From Agapanthus africanus (taxonomy: Eukaryota; Streptophyta; Magnoliopsida; Asparagales; Amaryllidaceae): DNA of 64,000 nucleotides. The notes beneath the pieces were generated by a model. It did no database searches, was not told the DNA's origin, and saw only the letters and a program-made list of their open reading frames with translations. The number at the start of each line of letters is the position of its first letter. The first letter of the stretch is position 1. The stretch is taken from contig JASDDO010000018.1 of NCBI GenBank assembly GCA_030015575.1, forward strand, positions 377,203,908 through 377,267,907, in the 5' to 3' direction. A program made the translations under genes and the position numbers. Below, in pieces: positions 11,913 through 24,135 of the stretch.

Positions 11913-14135
11913 GAAAGTTTGTGAATTGGCGCTGTTGAGGATTCATGAGTCTCTATTGAGGTAATTCCTTCACAATTGTTGTATTATTTCTAGTGATTAA
12001 GCCTCTTTTAAAGTTTGATGTCGTTTCGACGAAGTTTTGTACACCTTGGACAACCCTAGAGAGGATTAGGGTAAATTTGAGTTGTAAAGTGAAATTGAGG
12101 ATTGTGGTGACCTTAGAACCCTAGTGGGATGTTACTTTAGAACCAAACCTGAAGCTAAAACCCAGAATACCGATTTATGAGACGATATCGGGAAAAACAG
12201 TGAATATGTGATCGTATTTAGGAATCTGCTATCACCCCGAGACCCCTAAAATAAAATTGAGTTGACAGTGAGGTGTGCAGGCACCCTGGAACCACCACAC
12301 CAAACCCTAGCCCCTACCTCCTTCCCCAGGCCGCAGATTTAATCCTTCTGGCCGCAATTTGCGGCCAGAGCAGGAGGGATTTGGTTCGTTTTTGGTGCAT
12401 GACCCTATTTCCAGTAGTCTTGACCCATGGCATGTGCAATTTTGTCTGATTCCATCTAGGGTGAAATCTGGGTTGATTTTTCTATGTTGGCGCATGATTT
12501 ACGACTTGTTTTAGCATGGATTTTGGTATTTGGTGATTCGTTTCTGTCAGGTGGCGTTTGGACGTCAACGAAAAGTGGATATTGATCGTGTTTACATGCG
12601 AGACGATAGGTTTTTACCTATGCGAGTAGCGTGTGCTGTTTTGGTTTTCCGATGTGATTTTCATGTGCTTTAGCGTTTGTGATATACTTGTAGGTACCCC
12701 ATGCGACGTCGAGGCATTGAAGTTAAGGATGGTGACATCGGCATCGGCACATGAGAAGCAAGGTGAGTAGATTTATATCTACGGGGAGAAGTCGGGTGGA
12801 TGGCGTATAGCACCCCCGTAGTCCGTGGTGATGTATACAAATACGTATACACACGTATATTTATTATGTGTTGTTTAAGATTATTGATGATAAGAATGTA
12901 TTGGTTTAGTATAGTGCGAAACCCCAGAGTAGTGGTTGCACCCACACATACACGTACACATATACTTGCATACATTCCTTCTTTTACCTGTGCTCATATG
13001 GAGGTGTGTATATCTACACATGGGTATGGGACTATGTGTTCATATACGGGATTGAGATGAGTCGATGAGGTTTGATTGAGGCCATGAGATTCGGCGATTT
13101 GACAGAGTTCGTATTTGAGATGCGACATGATGGTTTTAGCGGGCCTTTGGGTATGTGTTTTACCCCGCATTCATATTTATATAGATGGTATCGATGGTAC
13201 TAGACTTAGACTTGTACCCTAGATTATGTGATATGATGGTAGTGATACCTGATATGTGATAAGATAATGCGATATTGACCCGTACCCAGCTATTGGGGAG
13301 ACGTACGACGATTTACCGTAAGAGCTTTATATTGATGTTAGATCCGCACTCATGACTCGAGGATGTTATATGATATACTGTATCGTACGTGATACTATTG
13401 AGGCGAGATCACCGACTGTTGTGTATATATATGTATATCGACTCAGATTTAGGTGGTTTTCATACCCCTCCGATTGACTTGATTGTTGGGTCCGTAGTTC
13501 GCATAGTAGGCGTTAGACTAGACCCGAGTCATACCCATTTTAAAACTAACGAGTCGGGGATATTTTAAAGATAGGCAAAAGGGATTCTACGGATATTTTC
13601 AAACGACACATCTTTTCTTAAAACACCGTAACCCTTATTTTACCAAAAACCCTGATTCGTCTTATTTCAAAAGGCAAGGCTGCATGATATATTTATTGAG
13701 ATAGAGTCTGTACTGTTGCGTTGATTATTCGATTCCGCATACTCATGCTATTTGCATTGCATCGCTTGTGTTGTTGATATATTACAGTCATGCTGCTAGG
13801 ACACCAGCACCATTATCGATGATGCGTATGTTCCACGTACACTTGTTTGCCGGCTCACACACTTCATCATCGATAATTGCCATGTCACTACACTGTAGTA
13901 CTGTTGCATTCAGGATATGATTCTTGCATGACATACTGATATGCTTACATTTCCTTTACATGTCACATACATCATGCTTTCTGATTATATGCATTGAGAT
14001 ATTCGTTTCCATGATATTTCTGGATTTGGGAACCATGGATAATTTCAAAGGAGAGTATGTACTTATTTGAAAAACCCGGTTTCCTTGATATGATATTTGT
14101 GCAGCCACCATGAGATTTATCGGTTCTCATTATAT

Positions 14136-14355
14136 GCACGATATATGAGAGGGTGGGCTGACCCGGACTGACGGATGCCTGATATATGAGAGAGTGGGCT
14201 GACCCGGACTGACGGATGCCCGATATATGAGAGAGTAGGCTGACCCGGACTGACGGATGCCCGATATATGAGAGAGTGGGCTGACCCGGACTGACGGATG
14301 CCCGATATACGAGAGAGGGCGTTGACCCGGACTGACGGATGCCCGATATATGAGG
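14136..14355 (+). repeat. 41-bp tandem array in G1 5' LTR, ~5 copies
   Basis: About five copies of a 41-bp unit containing GGGCTGACCCGGACTGACGG and CCGATATATGAGAGAG, with point changes. The same array is at 21328-21545 in the 3' LTR. In G2 only one copy remains (around 63360-63400). Confidence 0.9.
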
Positions 14356-15390
14356 ATTTACGTGCCGATGCTAGGCACATGTTTTCATGATGTTTTCGAG
14401 TGTCGATGCTAGGCACTCAGGTTCCATGCTTTTGGTTATATCCACATATTTTCCATGCATATGCTTTATGACATTTACATGCATGATGCTTATTGTCATT
14501 GGGTGACGAGTGGATGGGATCCACGTACATGCAGATTGATTACATTGATTATACCTCATATTTATGATATGCTATTACTTGAGGCACTGGCACGAGCACT
14601 TGGCACTACACTCATGTATAGAGATTACATTGCCAGTTTAGCATGCTTTAGATTTATTCATATTGAGGTTTATATATATCTGATCGTATTGACCTAGGAT
14701 GGGTCATACATTCGATCTCTGCTTGTAGATATTTTCTATTCACGAGTTGGCAACTCACCCCCGTTGTGCCACAGTTCTTGCAGGTTTTTACCGCACAGAT
14801 TCCATAGCGACTTTTCTGGAACGCTGCTTCCATACGGGTGACTTGCTTTAGTAGGTGGGTTCTTTTGTATCAAAACCGCCATTGTACATGTATTATTCAT
14901 TGTATCTAGAAATTCCATCAACCAAAAACTTGTATATTATTTCAACCTTATAGTCGCGCTTGTAGTATTATGGTTTTCTGGCTGTTTTGAGTTCCTTTTT
15001 GGGTTTTGATACTCGCCCTTTGGCGTTGTATATTATTATTGCTTGCGTGGTTGTGACCGTCGATTGACGAAGAGCTAGCTCCCGCTTTGGGATGCCTTTT
15101 ATCATTTCATATATATTATTCTTGTTGTACCCCGTTCGGGGCCAGTTTTTACAAAGGAAATTCTGCCGAAATTTCCAGAAAAGACTACACATTTTAAAAA
15201 TGCATTTTCGGCTTAGTTATTTGAAAAACTTTGATTTCAAACATGTTTTCTTTACTTATTAAAAACCAGTGCCTTTATTTACTCTTGGTTTTAGATTTCT
15301 GGGCTTTTAGCTTACTTGGATCAGATGGACTCCTATAGACTTCATATGGTTCAAGGGCCAGTCACGTGCTCTTTCGGGTCATGACAAAGT

Positions 15391-15402
15391 TGGTATCAGA
15401 GC
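15391..15402 (+). promoter_or_regulatory. G1 primer-binding site
   Basis: TGGTATCAGAGC begins four bases after the LTR end TGACA, and is followed by GCTAGG. The 4-base spacing is typical of gypsy rather than copia elements. Confidence 0.9.
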
Positions 15403-16249
15403 GCTAGGTTGACCTTGGTTCGAGTCTAAGTTTGACTATGTGGAGCCTAGGACGGTTATATATATACGGAACTTAGGCTTGACCTTAAGGAACTTAGACT
15501 TAGTCGAGGGGGTATTACACCCGAACTTTCGTCGCATAGGATGACCCTTGGTTGATGGAGTAGGTAGCTTGAGTAGAGTAACGTACCGTACGTATATTCC
15601 GCGGCATACTTACGACGCGCCACTCCGCTTAAGAAACCTTAGGATGTACATTTCCTTGCACCGTATTATATTCCTTCCTATGATCTATCCTTATCGATAC
15701 TGGTTATGGTTTTGCTGCCACGATTGCACGGGCAGAGTGAGCTACGGCTCGAGTTGCGTCAGCATGAGCTCATCATGGACGAGGACTGACCAGGGCGTGT
15801 TTCCAGAGACATATGATTGCATATAGAGCCGTCATCTTATTGTGCTTTCGCGCCATGAGCGTTTGACAGATCGCTTTTACGAGATTTCTCGGGCGTACCG
15901 ATCGGTACCAGAGGATTGAGCCACTGATAGAGGTCAGCCAGGATGTGATGACCATTGATGTATCGCTTATTCATGATGATTGAGGCGATGTTTAGCGTAC
16001 AGACGAATGAGCCAGTTGTTGTTGCAAATGACGAGATATCACCCAGATGGTTGGAGCTACCGTAGCTTGAGCATATACTTAGAGTTATGATGGTGAGTCG
16101 CTAGTCACCGAGGATGAATGACTAGGACATGTGGTTCGTTCGCTTACCCCGATGCGAGGTCACCAGATAGATTTATTCCAGCTAAAGGCGACTTCACGCA
16201 GATTCGTTGAGAGTCGATTGAGACGATCGAATGTCAGGAACCCGTTTTC

Positions 16250-16480
16250 CAAGTTTAAAGTATTCGGAAAGACATGCAAGTGATTCTATGGAGCCTCTAG
16301 AAGAATGAAACCCCAAATCGACATAATGACCGTGTGAAAGCCTTTGAACCTTAGGGTTTGCGGCGGTTCTACGGCGCCATTAGTAAGGCTTGGGTTTGCC
16401 CTTCTACGGCTGGACCACTGATGCTGTGGTATGTACTCGATACTATTAAACTGTACCCAAGGTGTTGAGCTCTTGGGAGA
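16250..16480 (+). repeat. Segment shared with copia leader
   Basis: Landmarks in order are AAGTTTAAAGTATTC, GACATGCAAG, CCTCTAGAAGAA, TAGGGTTTGC, CCCTTCTACGG and GTGTTGAGCTCTTGGGA. The same order occurs at 36140-36400 (B), on the minus strand at 32690-32960 (E2), and in G2 at 45590-45830. It crosses the copia/gypsy boundary, so one group must have acquired it from the other or from a third source. Confidence 0.82.
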
Positions 16481-17584
16481 TTATGAGGTTCTGACTAGTC
16501 GATCGGATAGTTCGACATCTTTCGGATATTGTGATGGGACACTGCTTGGGAGACTCCAGATACGAGCATACCATGCAGCCACGAGTAGACGAGTCCGAAT
16601 CAGTCGACATTGGAGCAAGTGGAGTAAATAGTTCGCACGAGATTTCGACGAGATGACGTATCACTCCGCTGACATTAGAGATGCGATACGCACGCTGAGG
16701 ACGTGTTCGACTAGATATATTCTACCGAGTGATGAGAATACCGAGTTCGTGATTTCGAGTCCGTGTGAGAGACTTCGGATGGACCGTAGCCGAGGACATT
16801 GCAGTGCGCAGATAGAGACGCGACGTCGAAATGGTCGATGATACAGACAAGCGGGACAAGAAGTTCATGCGAGATACAGACGAGCTGTTACTACTCCCCG
16901 TTAAGATTAAAGGTCGGATATGCATACAGAGGCGCAGGGATGCGACCAGATTCCGAGTAGATGTTGTACTAAGGACGCAGATGTCTAGAGAGCGAGAAAA
17001 GATTACGCCAGAGTACCAGCCTCCGTACAGTTTGGCTTAGGCGAGATCAGAAGAGACCTTGAGCAGGATTTCCTTCCAGTACACTGCTGCAATAAGATTT
17101 GCACCAGGAGCAGATGTGTGATGTGCATTCAGAGGACCAGAGGTCGGCGCCAGAGATGTACTTCCTTACGAGTGGTCGTGAGAATTGACCGAGAGATGAC
17201 CAGAAAAGTGCCAGAACGTAATCGTTTCCGTTAGCACACCTGACAGGGCCGATGAGCCGATGGATTGCGAGATTGGTAATCCACAGGGAAGATAAGGAAC
17301 CAGAGGCAGAGGACGCCAGCCGCGAACAAGAGACAAGTAGATATCTTGCGCCGCTAGCATTGGAAGTACCGGCACCTTCTCGACTTTAAAGGAGGATATA
17401 CCGACGACGGTATTTATGATTTATGATTTATGATTTTGTGATTGACTATCACGTATCCGTCACTTTGGATTTCGGTATTTTGGGCGATCTATTCGCATGC
17501 TTTAGTCTTGATGACTGAGTTTCATGGATTTCATACGGTTGATTTGATGTCATCCGATATGTCGATTTTGGATTTCGTGATTTC

Positions 17585-17832
17585 GTGCATGATGGATGCA
17601 CCGATTTGGGTTTTCGTGCATGTTGGGCTCATGTTTTGAGATACGATTTTGGTGCACACCAGGTGCACTAAATCGGGATTCTTCGTGCATGTCAGATGCA
17701 TCTGATTTTTGCTGTCAGGCACACACGTTGCATATGACAGATGCTTCGTGCACACCCTTTGCACCTAGATGTTGTTTCTGTGCACATGTATGGCACATAA
17801 ATGGATTTTGATTCCGTGCGCACCAGACGCAT
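17585..17832 (+). repeat. Row of GTGCA-type stem-loops in G1
   Basis: Successive hairpins: GTGCAT/ATGCAC at 17585-17601; GTGCAC/GTGCAC at 17652-17668 with loop ACCAG; GTGCAT/ATGCAT at 17685-17701; CTGTCA/TGACAG at 17712-17740; GTGCA/TGCAC at 17748-17764; TGTGC/GCACA at 17779-17797; and GTGCG/CGCAT at 17816-17832. The matching row in G2 is 47108-47289. It lies in the last kilobase before the polypurine tract. Confidence 0.8.
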
Positions 17833-18484
17833 AGGGTATTCTTATATACATTTTGGGATTGATTTTTATAAAGCAGTACGTTTTATGATATTTGCTATGT
17901 GTTTTCGTACTGAGCAGGACTAGTCAGAGGACAGTACCTGGATATACTTTGCATGCATTGATAATTATCGAAGGGATTTCCAAAAAGCGAGCTATAGTCT
18001 CAGTGTTTGCCTACATGTCCGATATGACACGAAATGTTTAAATAAGGGAACCCTTCTAAATTGTTTTCAAAACGGCGGAATGTACATAGTAAACAAAAGA
18101 TATATACATATATGGTTATTTTCTTATGAAAAACGTTCGCCACTGTGCAATGTTACGCGCATCGCACAGCGACTTAAAAAGATTTGGCATGTATTTACAT
18201 CAGCTATTCACATGTATAGATTGGATGTCTACATGTATAGTTCTGATTTATATCATATTGCTTTTGTATTGGATTTGACATTGTGTCTTTGCCATAACTC
18301 CGATGATTGCGGGATGCTTGACGGAGTTTCGATTTTGAGTTATCTACTCATTACTCATGCGCATGCATTGCGCTATGATGCGTTTTGTATATTGATGATT
18401 TTGGAGCCCCGATGATTTGGACCTTGTATCGAACTGTTTTAGTACTTTGGGGTTTAAATTTAAATTCAGGGACCGAATTTCTTT

Positions 18485-18497
18485 AAGGGGGGTAGAT
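18485..18497 (+). promoter_or_regulatory. G1 polypurine tract
   Basis: AAGGGGGGTAGAT lies immediately before the 3' LTR start TGTAACG at 18498. This form is typical of Tekay/Del-like gypsy elements. Confidence 0.88.
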
Positions 18498-21400
18498 TGT
18501 AACGTTTCAAAAAAATAAAATATTATTTTTGGGAATTTTTATAATTTAATATTATTTTAATGAATATTTTAATATTCCGGTATAATTAAATACAAATGAA
18601 TGGGGAAAAATTATGAAAAATTCTAAAATAGGGTATTTTATGGAATTATGCCATTTTTAAGTTTTTATGATTAGTTATATGCTAATTTAATGCTAATCGC
18701 GATTAAAAATCGCTAATCGAATTTTTGGTATTTTTGTGCAAAACATGCACTTATCTTTTTCTACACTTGTGTTGCATTTTGTTACCATGGCTTTGCTTTG
18801 GGTTCACTATTTGAGTGAGAAGAAAACAAGAAAAGAGAAGAAAACAAGAAAAGAAAAGAAAATGGATAGATTAGAATAATGGTTGTAGGTATGGGTGAGA
18901 GAGAAAGGAGAGGGGTTAGCTTTGACTTGGGCATTCTTCATCCTCTCATTCTCTCCTCTCCCTCCCTTCCCTTCAGCTGAATGTTGCCTCCCCCTCACTC
19001 CCTCCCCTCTTCAAGCCTCTAAAACTCTATGTTAATCACCTCAAAACACCACTCTCATTTCACCAAAAATGTGCACAAACCCTCAAGCAACCATTTGGAG
19101 CAAGAAAGTTTGTGAATTGGCGCTGTTGAGGATCCATAAGTCTCTATTGAGGTAATTCCTTCACAATTGTTGTATTATTTCTAGTGATTAAGCCTCTTTT
19201 AAAGTTTGATGTCGTTTCGACGAAGTTTTGTACACCTTGGACAACCCTAGAGAGGATTAGGGTAAATTTGAGTTGTAAAGTGAAATTGAGGATTGTGGTG
19301 ACCTTAGAACCCTAGTGGGATGTTACTTTAGAACCAAACCTGAAGCTAAAACCCAGAATACGGATTTATGAGACGATATCGGGAAAAACAGTGAATCCGT
19401 GATCGTATTTAGGAATCTGCTATCACCCCGAGACCCCTAAAATAAAATTGAGTTCACAGTGAGGTATGCAGGCACCCTGGAACCACCACACCAAACCCTA
19501 GCCCCTACCTCCTTCCCCAGGCCGTAGATTTAATCCTTCTGGCCGTAATTTGTGGCCAGAGCAGGAGGGATTTGGTTCGTTTTTGGTGCATGACCCTATT
19601 TCCAGTAGTCTTGACCGATGGCATACAATTTTGTCTGATTCCATCTAGGGTGAAATCTGGGTTGATTTTCCTATGTTGGCGCATGATTTACGACTTGTTT
19701 TAGCATGGATTTTGGTATTTGGTGATTCGTTTCTGTCAGGTAGCGTTTGGACGTCAACGACAAGTGGATATTGATCGTGTTTACATGCGAGACGATAGGT
19801 TTTTACCTATGCGAGTAGCGTGTGCTGTTTTGGTTTTCCGATGTGATTTTCATGTGCTTTAGCATTTGTGATATACTTGTAGGCACCCCACGCGACGTCG
19901 AGGCATTGAAGTTAAGGATGGCGATATCGGCATCGGCACATGAGAAGCAAGGTGAGTAGATTTATATCTATGGGGAGAAGTCGGGTGGATGGCGTATAGC
20001 ACCCCCGCAGTCCGTGGTGATGTATACGAATACGTATACACACGTATATTTATTATGTGTTGTTTAAGATTATTGATGATAAGGATGTATTGGTTTAGTA
20101 TAGTGCGAAACCCCAGAGTAGTGGTTGCACCCACACATACACGTACACATATACTTGCATACATTCCTTTATTTACCTGTGCGCATATAGAGGTGTGTAT
20201 ATCTACACATGGGTATGGGACTATGTGTTCATATACGGGATTGAGATGAGTCGATGAGGTTTGATTGAGGCCGTGAGATTCGGCGATTTGACAGAGTTCG
20301 TATTTGAGATGCGACATGATGGTTTTAGCGGGCCTTTGGGCATGTGTTTTACCCCGCATTCATATTTATATAGATGGTATCGATGGTACTAGACTTAGAC
20401 TTATACCCTAGATTATGTGATATGATGGTAGTGATACCTGATATGTGATGAGATAATGCGATATTGACCCGTACCCAGCTATTGGGGCGTCGTACGACGA
20501 TTTACCGTACGAGCTTTATATTAATGTTAGATCCGCACTCATAACTCAAGGATGTTATTTGATATACTGTATCGTACGTGATACTATTGAGGCGAGATCA
20601 CCGACTGTTGTGTATATATATGTATATCGACTCATATTTAGGTGGTTTTCATACCCCCTCCGATTGACTTGATTGTTGGGTCCGTAGTTCGCATAGTAGG
20701 CGTTGGACTAGACCCGAGTCATACCCATTTTAAAACAAACGAGTCGGTGATATTTTAAAGATTGGCAAAAGGGATTCTACGGATATTTTCAAACGACACA
20801 TCTTTGCTTAAAACACCGTAGCCCTTATTTTACCAAAAACCCTGATTCGTCTTATTTCAAAAGGCAAGGCTGCATGATATATTTATTGAGATAGAGTCTG
20901 TACTGTTGCGTTGATTATTCGATTCCACATACTCATGCTATTTGCATTGCATCGCTTGTGTTGTTGATATATTACAGTCATGCTGCTAGGACACCAACAC
21001 CATTATCGATGATGCGTATGTTCCACGTACACTTGTTTGCCGGCTCACACACTTCATCATCGATAATTGCCATGTCACTACACTGTAGTACTGTTGCATT
21101 CAGGATATGATTCTTGCATGACATACTGATATGATTACATTTCCTTTACATGTCACATACATCATGCTTTCTGATTATATGCATTTGAGATATTCGTTTC
21201 CATGATATTTCTGGATTTGGGAACCGTGGATAATTTCAAAGGAGAGTATGTACTTATTTGAAAAACCCGGTTTCCTTGATATGATATTTGCGCAGCCACT
21301 ATGATATTTATCGGTTCTGATTATATGCCCGATAAATGAGAGAGTGGGCTGAACCAGACTGACGGATGCCCGATATATGAGAGAGTGGGCTGAACCAGAC

Positions 21401-22582
21401 TGACGGATGCCCGATATATGAGAGAGTGGGCTGACCCGGACTGACGAATGCCCGATATAGGAGAGAGTGGGTTGACCCGGACTGACGGATGCCCGATATA
21501 CGAGAGGGGGGGCTGACCCGGACTGACGGATGCCCGAAATATGAGGATTTACGTGCCGATGCTAGGCACATGTTTTCATGATATTTTCGAGTGTCGATGC
21601 TAGGCACTCAGGTTCCATGCTTTTGGTTATATCCATATATTTTCCATGCATATGCTTTATGACATTTACATGCATGATGCTTATTGTCATTGGGCGACGA
21701 GTGGATGGGATCCATGTACATGCAGATTGATTACATTGATTATACCTCATATTTATGATATGCTATTACTTGAGGCACTGGCACGAGCACTTGGCACTAC
21801 ACTCATGTATAGAGATTACATTGCCAGTATAGCATGCTTCAGATTTATTCATATTGAGGTTTATATATATCTGATCGTATTGACCTAGGATGGGTCATAC
21901 ATTCGATCTCTACTTGTAGATATTTTCTATTTACGAGTTGGCAACTCACCCCCGTTGTGCCACAGTTCTTGCCGGTTTTTGCCGCACAGATTTCATAGCG
22001 GCTTTTCTGGCACACTGCTTCCATACGGGTGACTTGCTTTAGTAGGTGGGTTCTTTTGTATCAGAACCGCCATTGTTCTTGTATTATTCATTGTATCTAG
22101 AAATTCCATCAACCAAAAACTTGTATATTATTTCGACCTTAGAGTCGCACTTGTAGTATTATGGTTTTCTGGCTGTTTTGAGTTCCTTTTTGGGTTTTGA
22201 TCCTCGCCCTTTGGCGTTGTATATTATTATTGCTTGCATGGTTGTGACCGTCGATTGACGAAGAGCTAGCTCCCGCTTTGGGATGCCTTTTATCATTTCA
22301 TATATATTATTCTTATTGTACCCCGTTCGGGGCCAGTTTTTACAAAGGAAATTCTGCCGAAATTTCCAGAAAATACTACACATTTTAAAAATGCATTTTC
22401 TGCTCAGTTATTTGAAAAACTTTGATTTCAAACATGTTTTCTTTACTTATTAAAAACCAGTGCCTTTATTTACTCTTTAAATGGTTTTAGATTTCTGGGC
22501 TTTTGGCTTACTTGGATCAGATGGAGTCCTATAGACTTCATATGGTTCAAGGGCCAGTCACGTGCTCTTTCGGGTCGTGACA
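18498..22582 (+). repeat. G1 3' LTR, 4085 bp, complete
   Basis: It starts TGTAACG after the polypurine tract and ends CGTGACA, parallel to the 5' LTR end CATGACA at 15386. It carries the 41-bp array at 21328-21545. Compared with the 5' copy there are scattered substitutions of a few percent and no S1. No gene is supported within it. Right flank TCTCC cannot be tested as a target duplication because the left end of G1 is lost. Confidence 0.92.
21328..21545 (+). repeat. 41-bp tandem array in G1 3' LTR
   Basis: About five units match the array at 14136-14355, with variants such as CTGAACCAGACTGACGG in the first two units. Confidence 0.9.
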
Positions 22583-23061
22583 TCTCCGAACCCGACCTCG
22601 CCTGCAGTCCTCATCGCTGCCGACCATCCTCGTCGGCCTCCACTCGTCACCAGCACCGCCTCCATCTCCTCACCAACACCCCAGGCCAATCCCTGACGAT
22701 TCCCTGCACTCCCCACAACCAAGAACCCATGACCTGCCTTGCCGTCGATCCTCACCGACGATCCCTTGTCATCACCTCACACCTTCGCAACCACCTCCTC
22801 TCCTTCTCCCAAACCCCAGCACCACACCAGAAGCCAACCCCAGAGCACCTCCTCCCTTCCTCTTCTTTCTTCATTCTTTTCTTGATCTTGTTTTTTTCCG
22901 GTGATCACCCGCTGGAGCCATGCTCGTCGCTGACGATTTAGGCGATCCAGTGAACGTCCCCTACCTGCATGGTTACCTTCTTGCCTTGCCTGGACCCGTC
23001 CCGTGTGCCGTGTATGCGTTATGACGATTACCCAACGTCGGACGTGCCGTACGCACCCGTC

Positions 23062-23720
23062 GTGTGTTCCGCTCAGGCAAGTTTATCTTGCTACATGCTA
23101 TGTTATTATATTTGCATCCATATTAATAATAATATTACATGTTCATTGCATTGTGCATCCCTGTTACCGTTTTACGATACCAGTTCACATTCGTATCATG
23201 TATTACATTTCTAGTTGCATGCAAGTTCATCTTGCTACATGCTATGTATCTTATTTTGCATCCATATAAATAAAATATCACATGTTGATTTCATTGTATA
23301 CCCATATTAATATTTTACTGTTTTCGGATACCCGTATGCATCCATATCATTTATTATATGTGTAGCTGCATCTAAAGATTATATTAATTCATATTACTGT
23401 TACATCAGTATCCTATGATTGATAATGTGCATCTACATAGTCATGGAACTATAAATGTAACCCCTGATAGACATTTGTGCATCCGTGTTTTATTGTGCAT
23501 CCATACCATTAATTATATATCTAGCTGCATGCCATGTCACCTTATTTCAAGTTACTGTTATATTAACATCCCATGCTTGATAATGTTCATCCTACATAGT
23601 CATAGAACCGTAGATGTAACTCCTGATAGATATTTGTGCATCCATGCTTTTATCATTCATCCGTACTTGCTACAGTTTTATTATGAGCATCCGTTTGATA
23701 CCTGTGCACTACTGACATGA
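23062..23720 (+). repeat. Degenerate ~150-190 bp repeats in T
   Basis: Recurrent landmarks GCAAGTT(T/C)ATCTTGCTACATGC, TTTGCATCCATAT and CTACATAGTCATRGAACYRTA appear two or more times with 150-190 base spacing. Copies are strongly diverged. Nothing coding is seen. Confidence 0.6.
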
Positions 23721-23945
23721 CCTAATACACCGCTGCTTGACTTGATACCTGATCTTTTTCCTAATGCCGACGATCCTGACTTGTCATCCTGACGGACGTA
23801 TCCTGTTGTCTACATAGAAAAACATGTACCTTCTTGATCCCGCGTTGGCATTAGCTTCAAATTTATCAATACCTGACTTGAACACATAACCTTAGGGGTA
23901 TAGGAAAATCAAAGGTGGAACCGAGTGTAACTTAAAAGGGTATTA

Positions 23946-24135
23946 CTTGATTCGTAGTCCCAGGGGGTAACGGGACAGAATCATTCATGATTCTTCTTGA
24001 TCCGTGGTCCCGGGGGGTAACGGGACAGAGTCATTCGTGACTCTTACAGCTTGGTCCGTGGTCCCGGGGGGTAACGGGACAGAACCATTCTTGGTTCATA
24101 TATCTTGATCCGTGGTCCTGGGAGGTAACGGGACA
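23946..24135 (+). repeat. Tandem ~52-bp array with two hairpins per unit
   Basis: Four units begin CTTGATYCGTRGTCC at 23946, 23996, 24051 and 24103. Each has GTCCC (or GTCCT) pairing with GGGAC across GGGGGTAAC-type sequence. The first three also have a 6-bp stem with a TTCN loop: GAATCA-TTCA-TGATTC (23978-23993), GAGTCA-TTCG-TGACTC (24028-24043) and GAACCA-TTCT-TGGTTC (24082-24097). The base changes between units are matched in both arms. Confidence 0.9.

Larger units (their letters stand above)
9304..15386 (+). repeat. G1 5' LTR, truncated and split by S1
   Basis: The sequence matches 18616-22582 with a few percent difference. Its first ~120 bases are missing, the junction with D being at 9303/9304. 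It is interrupted by S1 and one copy of the target duplication (9778-11917). Apart from repeats noted separately there is no coding content. Short open frames in this stretch recur in the 3' LTR with non-synonymous noise and no family match. Confidence 0.88.
15387..18497 (+). pseudogene. G1 internal region, decayed, no pol recognised
   Basis: The first ~170 bases (GCTAGGTTGACCTTGG..., repeated AACTTAGAC motifs) resemble a gypsy leader. The next 2 kb has only short, broken frames. The homologous blocks in G2 (45300-46800) are broken differently, which is consistent with an ancestral gag that decayed. A possible cysteine cluster lies near 17090-17130, but it does not form a clear CX2CX4HX4C knuckle. 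No protease, RT, RNase H or integrase motif is visible. A segment at 16250-16480 is shared with copia leaders, and a row of stem-loops lies at 17585-17832. I do not recognise any intact gene here. Confidence 0.7.
9304..22582 (+). mobile_element. G1: gypsy-like LTR element without pol (LARD-like)
   Basis: The two long LTRs are directly repeated. The right one (18498-22582) is complete, with TG...CA ends. The left one ends at 15386 and lacks about 120 bases at its start. The PBS is at 15391, four bases from the LTR, and a polypurine tract lies at 18485-18497 before TGTAACG. This arrangement, with LTR ends TGTAAC...TGACA, is typical of Tekay/Del-type gypsy elements. The internal region is only ~3.1 kb and shows no protease, RT or integrase. 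The element would therefore depend on pol in trans. S1 is inserted in the left LTR. Superfamily assignment rests on termini and PBS, not on pol. Confidence 0.85.

Noticed and set aside
14117-14416. Antisense frame with repeated GHPSVRV-type peptide
   Set aside because: It follows from the 41-bp array and has no independent support. The copy at 21308-21607 is the same artefact.
15391-15402. tRNA gene fragment (TGGTATCAGAGC)
   Set aside because: It is the primer-binding site complementary to the tRNA 3' end, placed next to an LTR end. No tRNA cloverleaf surrounds it.
20900-21070. ATCGATGATG / CATCATCGATAAT inverted pair as an independent transposon
   Set aside because: It occurs at the same place in all G1/G2 LTRs (13815, 21003, 50245), so it is part of the LTR and not a separate insertion.
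22583-22960. Possible 5' exon of a host gene in the C-rich stretch
   Set aside because: The frames are short and overlapping on both strands. The sequence is continuous with an LTR ending GGGGTGTGACA, so LTR leader is the better reading.
23946-24135. CRISPR-like look of the regularly spaced array in T
   Set aside because: The spacers are not unique: the whole unit repeats with small changes. The context is a plant LTR.
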